From Myxococcales bacterium (GTDB lineage: Bacteria > Myxococcota_A > Polyangia > Polyangiales > Polyangiaceae): 64,000 nt of DNA. Made by a program: the position numbers and the translations under genes. Location of the stretch: contig SECP01000043.1 of NCBI GenBank assembly GCA_004193285.1, positions 1 to 64,000 of the forward strand. The letters run 5' to 3'. Positions 54,486 through 63,738 of the stretch are shown here, piece after piece (the stretch's first letter is position 1; the number at the start of each line of letters is the position of its first letter). Under the pieces are notes generated by a model, which was given only the letters and a program-made list of their open reading frames with translations, was not told the origin of the DNA and ran no database searches.

Positions 54486-55286
54486 ATGGCCGACGCAAGA
54501 CTTCCTCGATTCGAGATCACCGAGCCGTTGACGCCAACTCCGTCAGCAGTCAGCATCCTGCGGGCGCCAGAGGAGCTGCTCTCGGTGGAATGGGCGACGC
54601 CCCATGACTTTGGCCTTACTGCCGGAAGTGAAGGCCTGGGCTGCGAGTTTTTCTGCGACAGCGCGGGCCGCGTCTACGGTCTCACGCTCGAGCTCTTGCC
54701 TTTCAGCATCGTGGACATCGTTCAGCACGAGCTATTGAGCCCTATCGTTTCACTGTTAGGTCGCCAGCGGCGGCGGGGCGCAATTAGGGCACTGCGTCCG
54801 CAGCGTGTTCCGATCAACGCCAATGCCGTTTGGCTCATGCCGGATCTCCAAACGGCAATCTTTGCGTTTTCGGATACGGCTATCTCCCCGCCTGGTGCGT
54901 TCGAAGTGGCTTGTGCTGATACCGACTTGGTTCAGCCGGCGCTAGGAGTCACTTTCGGAATCGAGCGAGTGAGCGGTCAGCTGCGCTGGATCGCGATCGA
55001 ACGTATTGGCATTGGCAGCCAGCAGAGCATCTGGGGCTTGGACGTAACCAGCGCCGCATACGGTGACGCGACAATGGACGCGATCAACCAGATCCACAGG
55101 GCTTATTACGAGGACGCGGAGCCGCGCGAGTTTGCGGAGCGCGCTGAGGTCTCCCTTGCGAGCCTTCGGCAAGTGGCGTTCGAACGCCCCAGTTCGAATC
55201 TGGCGCCGGTGATAGAAGCGGTTCGACGCCTGGTAGAGCATCGCGTGACGGACCTGTCGTTCGACGACGAGGCATCGTGGGTGTGA
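54486..55286 (+). CDS. Candidate immunity protein for the 891-aa effector
   Basis: 266 aa, starting 8 bp after the effector stop. It has no signal peptide or membrane segment, so it is cytosolic, which fits immunity to a nuclease toxin. The sequence is mixed alpha/beta (CEFFCDSAGRVYGLTLELLPFSIVDIVQHELLSPIVSL, FGIERVSGQLRWIAIERIGIG) and not of a family I recognise. GC content at third positions looks lower than in the eCIS operon, like its partner, suggesting acquisition as a unit. It could instead be a chaperone for cargo loading. Confidence 0.65.
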   Translation: MADARLPRFEITEPLTPTPSAVSILRAPEELLSVEWATPHDFGLTAGSEGLGCEFFCDSAGRVYGLTLELLPFSIVDIVQHELLSPIVSLLGRQRRRGAIRALRPQRVPINANAVWLMPDLQTAIFAFSDTAISPPGAFEVACADTDLVQPALGVTFGIERVSGQLRWIAIERIGIGSQQSIWGLDVTSAAYGDATMDAINQIHRAYYEDAEPREFAERAEVSLASLRQVAFERPSSNLAPVIEAVRRLVEHRVTDLSFDDEASWV

Positions 55287-55724
55287 GTGCCAGCTCGGCA
55301 GCCCGACTGGACCCAGCACTGAACCGGTGTGCCAGGCCTCCCAAGCGTGCGCGGGCTGCACGGATTGCTTCGCTGGCGGCCCTTCGTTGCACGACATTTG
55401 CCGCAAACCTGAGCGTTCAACACCAAGACTCAAGTATTACTGCCCTGACTGCGAATGGGCCATCAAGTGTACCCGCAATTGCTTCTTGGTGAATCGCGAA
55501 GCGGCCCGGGCTCGTAGGGGCATACCTCGCAGGGTATGCCGCGGAGGATGCAGCGGCACGAACGCGGTAGAAGCCAACGCGGCAGGGGTGCCACTGTCCA
55601 GGCGGCGTGGACTACCTGGTCAGAGAGATGCAAAGCGCGGCGCTGAGGTGATTGCAAATGCACGGCCGACGAATGGGCGTGCGTGGACGTCGAGCCGCCG
55701 TAGGCGTCAGCCACGCCACTACGC
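55287..55724. other. Intergenic region after the effector/immunity pair
   Basis: 438 bp between the plus-strand candidate immunity gene and the convergent TetR gene. One plus-strand frame from a GTG at 55327 encodes a Cys-rich peptide (CAGCTDC, YYCPDCEW, CTRNC) that might be a zinc ribbon, but codon bias is neutral and there is no RBS, so I do not call it. No terminator hairpin was identified. Confidence 0.4.
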
Positions 55725-56351
55725 TCACCCGCGGCTCTCCGCGCTGCCGAGCACGTAGCTCGTGATGAGCTGGGTGAGCTCGGCGATCAGACGATCGACG
55801 TCGAGCCCGTGAGGTCGTTCCAGCAGGTGCGCCAGCATTGTGGCACGGACCGATTGATAGATGATGAAAGCGGCGGCTTCTAGGTCGGTCACGCGTAGCG
55901 GCGCGCGGATCGTCGCGAGGAAGTGGCGGACGAGGTCGATCACGCGACGATCGAAGGCGTGAACGTGCTCGGATTTGGCGACGCGCAGACCTTCGATGGT
56001 GAGGACACGGTGCAGCCCGGGTGACTGAGAGTAGAGCTGGGCGAGGCCGCGCAGGGCGGCAGTGACGGTTTCGATCGGCGCCTTGTCGATGTGACCGTCG
56101 CCGAACACCGCCTGCATCACCGCGAGGGTGCGCTCGAACTCGCGATCTTGCAGGGCTTCGAGGATAGCGTCGCGGTGCGAGAAATATTGATAGAGCGAGC
56201 CGATGCTGACGCCCGCGACCTCTGCGATGCGTTTGGTGGTGGCGGCGTCCAGGCTTTCGCGATCCAGGATTTGCGCAGTGGCTTCGAGGATCGCGCGGAC
56301 GGTCTCCTTGGCGCGCGGTTGGCGAGGTTGCTTGCGTGCGTGAACTACCAT
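55725..56351 (-). CDS. TetR-family transcriptional regulator
   Basis: 208 aa. The N-terminal helix-turn-helix reads RAKETVRAILEATAQILDRE...ATTKRIAEVAGVSIGSLYQYFSHRDAILEAL, a classic TetR DNA-binding domain (about 12-60). The C-terminal ligand domain (VTDLEAAAFIIYQSVRATMLAHLLERP) is of the TetR_C type. It begins 18 bp after the stop of the methyltransferase gene, so the two probably share a transcript, and the regulator may control the methyltransferase. Ligand unknown. Confidence 0.93.
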   Translation of the reverse strand: MVVHARKQPRQPRAKETVRAILEATAQILDRESLDAATTKRIAEVAGVSIGSLYQYFSHRDAILEALQDREFERTLAVMQAVFGDGHIDKAPIETVTAALRGLAQLYSQSPGLHRVLTIEGLRVAKSEHVHAFDRRVIDLVRHFLATIRAPLRVTDLEAAAFIIYQSVRATMLAHLLERPHGLDVDRLIAELTQLITSYVLGSAESRG

Positions 56352-56369
56352 GACCGCCTGTCGCGGGTT

Positions 56370-57520
56370 TTACACCGAGAGCGGCCGCGCGACGCGGTCG
56401 AGTGAAAAACGGCGGTCGAAGCCGTCGAGGTTTTTGTGGGCGACGGCTTGAAAGCACTCCGAGGTGCCCTGCAAGGCGATGCGCCACGACCAGCCGAGGA
56501 AGAGGTTCCAGAGCCGGTACCAGCGCTCACCGTAGCGCTCGCTGATGCGGGCGCGATTCGCCTCCCAATTGTGCTGCCAACGCTGGATGGTGAGGGCGTA
56601 GTGGACGCTGACGTTCTCGACCGAGTGGATGCCTAGCCCAGCCTTCTCCATTGCTTTCGACATCTCGCTCAGAGGCAGGGAAGCGTCGGCACCGGGAAAG
56701 ATGTACTTGTTCATGAAGAGGCCCCACACCATATCTTCGGGCCGCAAGCCGACTGGCGCCACGCCCAGCGGGCCGCCCGGCGCAGGCCGCACCACTGCAC
56801 CAGAAAAAAACCGTCGTCTTTCAGGTGCTCGCGCACGACCTGAAAGTATTTCGCGAGGTTCTTGACGCCGACATGCTCGACCATCTCCAGGCTGACGATA
56901 CGATCGTACTTTTGCGCGGGGATGTCGCGGTAGTCCACGCACAGAACGCGCGCGCGGTCGCTCACTCCCTCGCTGGCGATACGTGCGTTGCCGAACGCGG
57001 CCCCTTTGGTTGCGAGGGTGACACCGGTCGCGTCAGCGCCGAATTCCTTGGCGGCGTGCGCCACGAGCGTGCCCCAGCCGCAGCCGATGTCGAGCAACGT
57101 GTGACCAGGCGCGAGCCGAAGCTTCTCGCAGACGACGTTCATCTTGTTGCGCTGCGCTTGCTCGAGCGAGTCCGTTTCGTCGCGGAACAATCCGCTCGTG
57201 TAAATCATCGATTCGCCGAGGAAGGCTTCGAAGAAGTCGTCGCCGCGATCGTAGTGGTCGCGGACGATGCGCTGATCTTGCGACTTGGAATGGATGAGCC
57301 ACTCCGGCAACATGCGCGTGATCAGAAAGCGCAGGTGACCGCTCGTGATTCGGAAATCCACCAGCTCGGAGCGCGCGTCCAAGAAGGCGGCCAAGTCGGG
57401 AATGTCGAGCGAGCCATCGAGGTAAGCTTCATGGAGCTCTGCCATCGATAGGGGTCGAGCTTTGTGACGCCGCTCGATGCGGTCGTCCTTGAACACCACG
57501 TAGTCGGATAGTCGTGCCAT
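56370..57520 (-). pseudogene. Cyclopropane-fatty-acid-synthase-like methyltransferase split by a frameshift
   Basis: The ATG at 57520 has a GGGAGG RBS. The first frame (to about 56780) has the SAM-binding DIGCGWGTLVAHAAKEFGADATGVTL and ends DDGFFLVQWCGLRR, then becomes nonsense. The second frame resumes the same family at RPEDMVWGLFMNKYIFPGADASLP and continues through ENVSVHYALTIQRWQHNWEANR...YGERWYRLWNLFLGWSW to the stop at 56370. The offset equals a single missing base (or two extra) around 56750-56795. If intact it would be about 382 aa and would add a methylene group to unsaturated fatty acids in membrane phospholipids. Both halves are well conserved, so the lesion is recent or a sequencing error. 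Confidence 0.82.
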
Positions 57521-57875
57521 CGGTACCTCCCAGTGTCGTTTCAGATTGCGACCCAGATGCCATCCCGTCCATTCGCCTTCGGCTCAGGTTTGCGCGGCGA
57601 TGCCTCGAGCTTCGCTCGGGGCGACGAATGCGCTCGGGACAACCGCGGCCGCCTTCGGCTCACATTTTCATGCCGGTGCGCCGCGGGCGGCCAGCGTGCG
57701 GGTCTTCGCTGACGAGCGGAGCTTTACGCTCGAGCTGTCACCGGCAGCTATGCTCCGGAGCTGAGGCCCTCGCGATGCGCGGCGGCGCCATCGTCTCCCC
57801 CGCGCGCCCCGCCGCCGTGAATTACCGTGCCCTCCGGCGTCCCCGGATCGTTGTACTGCCCTTCCCCAGCCACCC
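57521..57875. other. Intergenic region
   Basis: 355 bp between the methyltransferase start (57520) and the end of the RCC1-like lipoprotein gene (57876), both minus strand. It should hold the methyltransferase/TetR promoter and any lipoprotein terminator. Frames here are Arg/Pro-rich and non-coding in appearance. Nothing specific seen. Confidence 0.35.
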
Positions 57876-59612
57876 CTAGGGAGCCGACGGAGGCATCGTG
57901 ATTGACGCTGTGCCGGGCACCGGCTTCAGCTCGACCTCGGCGTAGCGGCGCTGCGGGAATGTCAGGCGCACCCGCAGCGGAGAAAGGCTGAGCAGCGTCG
58001 CCCCGCTGCACACTTGGTCACCGACCGCGGGCCGCGTCGTCGTGAGACCGCCGGAGAGCGCGCCGTCGTTGCTCAGGCAGCTGAACTGGGTGGTCGACGA
58101 GTGCGAGTTGAAAAACACGGCGCCGAAGCCCTTTTGTTGCCCTTCGACCGGCGGATGCGTCACGTCAGCGTAGGTGAGCAGCGCCACGTGGTGTTGACCG
58201 CCGTAAAAGCCCGTCGCGGAGCCGGCGCGGCGCAGCAAGCCGGTCGGCGCGCACACCGAGTAGTCGATATCGAGCAAGTTGGTGTCGTACACGACGGTGC
58301 CGACCGGTACCTCGTCGCAAACCGTGCCGCTCTCGAGCACCGCTCCGGTCGGCGTACCCGTCAGGTCTTCGAACCCGTCAACCAGCGTCGGCGCGGGCGA
58401 CGTGGGCTCCTGATCGGCGCTGCATAGCGGAACCAAGCGCGGCGTCAGCGCGAGCTCCTCGCCCGGCACGGGCAAGTCATGGCCCCAGCACCACAGCCGA
58501 TCGTCTTCGAGCACCGCGCACGACTGTCGTCCCAAAGCGTAGCTCTTCGCCTTGCCGGCCCACAGATCTACCTTCACGAAGCCCTCGCGATCGAGCGCCG
58601 CGCCGTTGCCCAATTCGCCGTCGTCACCCTGGCCGCGGCAACGCACGACGCCGCTCGGGTCCAAGAAGCACCAGGTCTGACCGTCTGTACCGAAGTGCGT
58701 AGCCTCCACGTCGGGCACCAGCTCCGCCTGGGCGCCGCAGTTGTAACCCGCGGTTCCCATGCCGCAGTAGACCGCGTGCCCTTCGGTGATTGCGCAGCCC
58801 TTATCGATCGATACCACCTTGTCGCCGCCCACGTCGATCGCTAGCTGTGCGCAATCTTCCCCGACCATGTCCAAGCACGTCACACTGCCCGCTTCATCGA
58901 GCGCGCACACCGACCAATCACTAATACTCAAGTCCACCAGTTTCGCGCCGGAGCCGAGCGTGAGCTGGTGCCAACCCTCTTTGAACCAGCAGCTCACGTC
59001 GTTGTCGCCGCCGGCCACACAAAAGAGCTCGTTGCCGGCGATGGCTACCAGCCGCGCGTCGACGGGCGCGCCCGGCAGCGCGATCGGGCCGGCTTTTGGC
59101 CCCGTTGCCGCACGGGCGCTCGTCACCGCAGGTAGCTCGCTCGAGCCGCCCCAGTAGTACACGACGCCAGCCTGGTTGACCGCCAGCACATGACCGGACT
59201 CGCCAACATTGAGCGTCTTCACACCGCCCGGCACCGTGATGTTTCCCCACGCCTCGCGCTTGCCCGACGTCGCGCCCAAGCACTTCTCCGAGCCGAAGCA
59301 GGCAAGCCTGCCATCTTGCTTGAGCACGCACGTGCACCCGTCGGCAAACACCTCCGCCACCTTGCACGTCGCTTCGGTCTCGCCCACCCTGCCGCCGTGA
59401 CTTTCCCCCGCGGCACCCTGGCCTGCCGCCCCGACGTTGCTGCTGCCGCCCGCCGCGCCGTTGCCGTTGCCACTATCGCCGGAGGAGCCGGACTTACCCG
59501 CGGCATTCGACGAAGAGCCGCCGCTACTGGCTTGCCCATCCGGCCCGGAGCCGTTGCCACAAGCCACCACGAAGCTGATACCCAACCCCAACCCCAACCG
59601 TAACGAACGCAT
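57876..59612 (-). CDS. RCC1-like propeller lipoprotein
   Basis: 578 aa from the ATG at 59612 (a GTG two codons earlier is also possible). The lipobox is SFVVAC and a Gly/Ser/Asn-rich linker (about 20-75) follows. The body contains repeated blocks typical of RCC1-type propellers in myxobacterial lipoproteins: CVLKQDGRLACFGS, HVLAVNQAGVVYYWGG, CALDEAGSVTCL, WCFLDPSGVVRCRGQGDDGELGNG and CAVLEDDRLWCWG. Paired Cys suggest disulphides and an extracytoplasmic location. After about residue 400 a separate beta-sandwich-like region (VFFNSHSSTTQFSCLSNDG) follows. Binding partner unknown. Confidence 0.78.
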   Translation of the reverse strand: MRSLRLGLGLGISFVVACGNGSGPDGQASSGGSSSNAAGKSGSSGDSGNGNGAAGGSSNVGAAGQGAAGESHGGRVGETEATCKVAEVFADGCTCVLKQDGRLACFGSEKCLGATSGKREAWGNITVPGGVKTLNVGESGHVLAVNQAGVVYYWGGSSELPAVTSARAATGPKAGPIALPGAPVDARLVAIAGNELFCVAGGDNDVSCWFKEGWHQLTLGSGAKLVDLSISDWSVCALDEAGSVTCLDMVGEDCAQLAIDVGGDKVVSIDKGCAITEGHAVYCGMGTAGYNCGAQAELVPDVEATHFGTDGQTWCFLDPSGVVRCRGQGDDGELGNGAALDREGFVKVDLWAGKAKSYALGRQSCAVLEDDRLWCWGHDLPVPGEELALTPRLVPLCSADQEPTSPAPTLVDGFEDLTGTPTGAVLESGTVCDEVPVGTVVYDTNLLDIDYSVCAPTGLLRRAGSATGFYGGQHHVALLTYADVTHPPVEGQQKGFGAVFFNSHSSTTQFSCLSNDGALSGGLTTTRPAVGDQVCSGATLLSLSPLRVRLTFPQRRYAEVELKPVPGTASITMPPSAP

Positions 59613-59865
59613 AATCACCCACGACTAGCCACGAGACGGAGCCGCGTCAAATTCATCAGGGTAAGGGCGACTGCCAAACCGCTTCCCTGATGCACGACGA
59701 GGAAGCTCAGTCCGCAACGCTCGGGAGGCTGATGCTGCAATTCGTACAATCCTCGCCCTTCTGGATCACTGCGAGACCCGAGGTAAGTTGAGGCAATCTT
59801 CGTGAGTCACGACCCGGAGCTCTCGGGAGAAGGTGAAGGACAGCGTCGGGCTCTTGCCTAGTGGC

Positions 59866-59916
59866 TCAGCCCCCGAATTCGCACTCGAAAAAAGCGTCGA
59901 TGAAGGGCGTGTGCGC
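59866..59916 (-). pseudogene. Remnant of a trypsin-like protease C-terminus
   Basis: Read on the minus strand these 51 bases encode AHTPFIDAFFECEFGG and a stop. This equals the C-terminal end of the intact protease at 15147-16661 (TPFIDAFFECAFGG and stop) in 13 of 14 residues, at the same place relative to the stop. No protease sequence continues upstream on that strand, so this is the surviving end of a deleted paralogue. The surrounding 398-bp gap (59613-60010) otherwise contains no recognisable gene. Confidence 0.7.
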
Positions 59917-60010
59917 GGCGTAGACGGAGAGGGCCTTCCTGAACGAAAGCTCGGTGGAGGCCTCCAAAAAACTTGGCCATAGCGCAGCCACGTGCGAGCG
60001 CTCAAATGCC

Positions 60011-61204
60011 GTGAAGGTCAGCGCGCTCTACCAGCTATCCGTCTGTGCAGCGTTCGTGGCGGCTTCTCCGCTTGCCGCGGCCACCCCTTCCTCGCCGCGG
60101 GCCCGCGTCACGAGCACCGGCCGAGAGCTCCGCGCGAGCGCGACGACCGGTCAGCGCGGTCGCTCGGATCAGCCTCGGCGGACGACCGGGCTTCGCCAGG
60201 GTGCGGTGCTCCCGGTCGCCCAGCGCCGCGAGGCTCCGCGCTCGAAGCGTGGCGCGGACGAGAGCTCGCCGTCGCGCGCGGGGACAACGCGCATCCTGAG
60301 CGGCGTCGCGCCAATCCGGCACAAGGTGCTCGCGGGAGAGACGCTAGGAGAGATTGCGAGACGAGCAGCCACCACGGTCGAGGTGCTCTCCGCCCTCAAC
60401 TCGCTCGGGAAGCAACAGTCGCTCCAGGTCGGTCAAGTGCTCGTCCTGCCAGGCGTCGCCCCTTCGCCGCGGGCCTCGTGGCAATCGTATGCGCGGCCGC
60501 CCAGGAGCAAGGGGCTGCTCGACCTCTCGACGCATCGCTCTCGCTTCAGCGGTCAAGCGATGGGGCCGGACGGTCGCCTTCGTTCGGAGACCGTGCGCGC
60601 CCTGAATGGACTCCTGGGCGCGGGCGGGTCCCATCCCGTCTTGCCCGAGCGCCTGGTTCGCCTCCTCATCGAGGTCAGCGACACTTTCGGCGGGCGTCCC
60701 CTTCGCCTGGTGAGCGGCTACCGAAGGACGTCTTACTTCCAGGACTCACGTCACAAGTACAGCTCGGCCATCGACTTCATGGTCGTGGGTGTCCCTAACG
60801 CGATCGTGTGCGAGTACCTCCGCGAAATCGAAGACGTGGGCGTCGGGTACTACCCTAACTCGAGCTTCGTCCACCTCGACGTACGCGACCACTCCGCCTA
60901 TTGGGTCGACTACGCGGGCCCCGGTGAGCCGCCGCGCTCGACCCCCAACGCTCCGCCGAACCGCTCGCCGTCGCGACCTCCGCGGCCAGCCGATCGCAAG
61001 CTGGCCGCAGCACTCGATCGCATTTTAGAACAGACCAAGCGCGGGCTGAACGAAACGGGCGACGGCGAGCCCAGCAAAGCCCCGACCGTCGGCAAACGCC
61101 AACCCGAAGGCGCAGGGTCCAGCGCCCCGGCGGTGGCCGAGACCGCTCCCCAAGCACCCTTGGACGAGCTGGCTAGCAGCGCTGCCGACCGCGATTCCAC
61201 CTAG
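60011..61204 (+). CDS. Exported LysM plus M15/DUF882-like peptidoglycan protein
   Basis: 397 aa from the GTG at 60011, chosen because a signal peptide (VSALYQLSVCAAFVAASPLAAA) then starts directly; the frame is also open to 59954. After a basic, Ser/Arg-rich stretch a LysM domain (about 103-147, RHKVLAGETLGEIARRAATTVEVLSALN) binds peptidoglycan. The C-terminal domain (about 195-305) has LVSGYRRTSYFQDSRHKYSSAIDF and VGYYPNSSFVHLDVRDHSAYWVDYAGPGE, with the His/Asp zinc-site pattern of YcbK-like M15/DUF882 proteins (murein endopeptidase or L,D-carboxypeptidase). A Pro/Ala-rich tail follows. Periplasmic cell-wall remodelling is likely. Confidence 0.83.
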   Translation: MKVSALYQLSVCAAFVAASPLAAATPSSPRARVTSTGRELRASATTGQRGRSDQPRRTTGLRQGAVLPVAQRREAPRSKRGADESSPSRAGTTRILSGVAPIRHKVLAGETLGEIARRAATTVEVLSALNSLGKQQSLQVGQVLVLPGVAPSPRASWQSYARPPRSKGLLDLSTHRSRFSGQAMGPDGRLRSETVRALNGLLGAGGSHPVLPERLVRLLIEVSDTFGGRPLRLVSGYRRTSYFQDSRHKYSSAIDFMVVGVPNAIVCEYLREIEDVGVGYYPNSSFVHLDVRDHSAYWVDYAGPGEPPRSTPNAPPNRSPSRPPRPADRKLAAALDRILEQTKRGLNETGDGEPSKAPTVGKRQPEGAGSSAPAVAETAPQAPLDELASSAADRDST

Positions 61205-61479
61205 TGCGGAGGCCTCGACTCTTCGCCGGAGTCTGTCCGCCAAGCGTCACCGGCAGGAGCGCCGCGGGGCGCGCATGCGTTGGATGCGTTGAACTCGCTG
61301 TTCGGAATTCCAGCTCGGCACTGACGGTGGCTCACACGTCGCACGCGGCCCATGAGGCAAATGGCTTCAACTGCGCCTGGACATATGATGATAGACAGGA
61401 GCTCGTTCATCAACTGGGCTCCCTGTGAGCGCTGACTGTCGATGAGCGCTACCGCGCCATCATCCAGGAGGATTTTGCC

Positions 61480-62184
61480 ATGAACCGCGTTCTCTGCTGG
61501 TTGCCAGCCGTACTTTCAATGCTCGCCTGTAGCTCGCCGGACCAACGAGAGTCTGAGCTCGAAGGCTCCGTCGAGCTTTCGCTAAAAACGAGCAGCGTAA
61601 CGATCAACAGCATCACGTACACGCTGAGCGGAGCGAACTACAGCGAGACCTCGGTCCTGAACGTTGCGAGGAGCACACGTATTTCTGCGCGCTTCGGCGG
61701 CCTTCTCCCAGGCGCCTACTCCATCACTTTCAGCGCCACGGACGCCAACGACCCGAGCATCCGATGCACCGGCGCCGCCGGTTTCGACATCGTCGCCGGC
61801 CAAGCCAATCAGGTGGGGATCAACCTCTACTGCTGGCGAGATGCGATGGCTGGTAGCGTCGAGATCATCGGTTCCGTGTATCGCTGCCCCACGGTCGACT
61901 CGTTCTCTGCCGTCCCCTCCGAAGTCCTGGTGGGAGAGGTCATCCACTTGTCAGCCGTCGTGGACGATCCGGAGTCGAACCTGGTGTACGAGTGGTCGGC
62001 CAGCAACGGCACCTTGACCGGCGCCAATACATTGAACGCGGAGCTCACTTGCACGTCTGCCGGTACCGTGGACTTGCAGCTCCTCGCCGTGAATCTCGAG
62101 GCCAACTGCGCCCAAACGGCCTCCGGGGTGGCGTACTGCACGGCCGACTCCACGGAGGTACCGGACGAACCGAGCCCGCCTTAA
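61480..62184 (+). CDS. Small surface lipoprotein with Ig-like/PKD-type domain
   Basis: 234 aa with a clear RBS (AGGAGG) before the ATG. The lipobox is SMLAC. The mature protein has two beta-rich modules: GSVELSLKTSSVTINSITYTLSG with a GLLPGAYSITFSATDAND strand, then FSAVPSEVLVGEVIHLSAVVDDPESNLVYEWSASNGTLTGANTLNAELTC, a PKD/Ig-like fold. Several paired Cys suggest disulphides. Such proteins are common surface or adhesion-type lipoproteins in Polyangiales. Partner or function unknown. Confidence 0.8.
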   Translation: MNRVLCWLPAVLSMLACSSPDQRESELEGSVELSLKTSSVTINSITYTLSGANYSETSVLNVARSTRISARFGGLLPGAYSITFSATDANDPSIRCTGAAGFDIVAGQANQVGINLYCWRDAMAGSVEIIGSVYRCPTVDSFSAVPSEVLVGEVIHLSAVVDDPESNLVYEWSASNGTLTGANTLNAELTCTSAGTVDLQLLAVNLEANCAQTASGVAYCTADSTEVPDEPSPP

Positions 62185-62452
62185 TGACCGCGCCCGCGCA
62201 GCCTTTGAGCTCGTAGCATCGCCGCCCCGCGCGAAGTAAGCCAACCACGCCGTTCGCGAACGACAGCACTCGCTTTGCTTGGTGCAGATGCGTAACCTCG
62301 CGAGCCTGCGGTTTGTAAGCGTAGAGAACCTACTGCTCGCGCGCGAAATCTTCGCTAACCAAGGAATCTATCGAGCAATCGGAGCTATTTCGCGCAGAGT
62401 TGGAGCGTAAACCGGTTGAGTGTTCGTGCCGCGCTGGTAGCTGGCTCCATAC

Positions 62453-63649
62453 ATGCTTCGCTCTGCACTCGTTTGGATACTGATCGGTAGCCTCAGCTTG
62501 ATTGGGTGCGGAGGAAGCGAGCCTTGCTCGCAGTGCGGCGCTCAGGGTGGCAGCACCGCGCAGGGTGGCAGCGCCGTCAACGGCGGAACCACGACCGGCC
62601 CTGCCGGCGCTGGAAGCCTCACTGGCGGAAGTAGCTTCGCCGGTTCCGCCACGCTAGGGGGCACGACTGGCACCGGGCTCGCTGGGTCGAGCGCGGGTGG
62701 TGGAGGCGGCTCCGCTGGCTCGATAGGAGACCCTACCGCGCCGCAGGGCAGTGCCGTTCACATCAACGGCAAGCTGGCCGTGACCGGGCGAAACCTCATC
62801 AATCAATCAGGAAGTCCGGTGCAGCTGGAGGGCGTGTCCAGCATGTGGTTGAACTGGGAGGACGACGGCTACGCGGAGAGCCAGCAAGCGCTGCAGTGGC
62901 TGCGTGACAACTGGAAAGTGGAGGTGGTGCGCGCAGCGATGGGCGTCGAGCCCGAGGGCGCTTACTTGGCGGACCCAGGGCACGCCAAGGAGCAGGTCGA
63001 TAAGATCGTCCAAAACGCGGTCGCGCTGGGGCTCTACGTGATCATCGATTGGCACGACCACGAAGCGCTGTCGCACCGAGCCGAAGCCGAAGAATTCTTC
63101 GACGAAGTGGCGGGCAAGTACGGCCACCTGCCCAACGTGATCTACGAGCCGTTCAACGAACCGCTGGACGTACCCTGGTCAGAGCTCAAGACGTACCACC
63201 AGGCCATCATCGCGAAGATTCGCGCTAAGGATCCAGACAACTTGATCGTGCTCGGTACGCCCCACTGGTCGCAAGACGTGGACGAGGCGGCGGCAGACCC
63301 CGTAGGCGGCACGAACCTGCTGTACACGCTGCATTTCTACGCCTGCACTCATGACGAATGGCTGCTCGACAAGGCGCAGGCGGCGCTGGACAAGAACCTA
63401 CCGATGTTCGTAACGGAGTGGGGTGCGACGCACGCCGACGGCGGTGTGGACGGCATCGTGTGCGAGGCCGAGGCGACCACCTGGCACAACCTGCTCAAGG
63501 CGAACCACATCTCTTGGACGTCGTGGAAGCTCGATGGTTGCGAGGATTCGAGCTGCCTCTTCAAAGAGGGCGCTCCCCGGGACGGTGGGTTCGGTGATGA
63601 ATGGCTGCAGGGCCACGGTCCCTTCGTCCGCGCACGCCTCCAAGATTGA
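62453..63649 (+). CDS. GH5-family cellulase-like lipoprotein
   Basis: 398 aa. The signal ends SLIGC (lipobox) and is followed by a Gly/Ser/Thr/Ala-rich linker (about 20-100). The glycoside hydrolase family 5 domain has the acid/base Glu 236 in NVIYEPFNEPL and the nucleophile Glu 322 in PMFVTEWGATH, plus WHDHEA (about 200) and LHFYACTHDEW, all standard GH5 positions. Such enzymes are mostly endo-beta-1,4-glucanases. Surface tethering would complement the GH74 lipoprotein and the CBM2-bearing protease in biomass use. Confidence 0.93.
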   Translation: MLRSALVWILIGSLSLIGCGGSEPCSQCGAQGGSTAQGGSAVNGGTTTGPAGAGSLTGGSSFAGSATLGGTTGTGLAGSSAGGGGGSAGSIGDPTAPQGSAVHINGKLAVTGRNLINQSGSPVQLEGVSSMWLNWEDDGYAESQQALQWLRDNWKVEVVRAAMGVEPEGAYLADPGHAKEQVDKIVQNAVALGLYVIIDWHDHEALSHRAEAEEFFDEVAGKYGHLPNVIYEPFNEPLDVPWSELKTYHQAIIAKIRAKDPDNLIVLGTPHWSQDVDEAAADPVGGTNLLYTLHFYACTHDEWLLDKAQAALDKNLPMFVTEWGATHADGGVDGIVCEAEATTWHNLLKANHISWTSWKLDGCEDSSCLFKEGAPRDGGFGDEWLQGHGPFVRARLQD

Positions 63650-63738
63650 GCGGCCCCCAACGCCGCTCGGACGGCCGCCGCCCAACCTCGGACAAAGCGG
63701 CGCGACCGGCGCCCTGGGGCACAACGCCCTGCGCGTCG

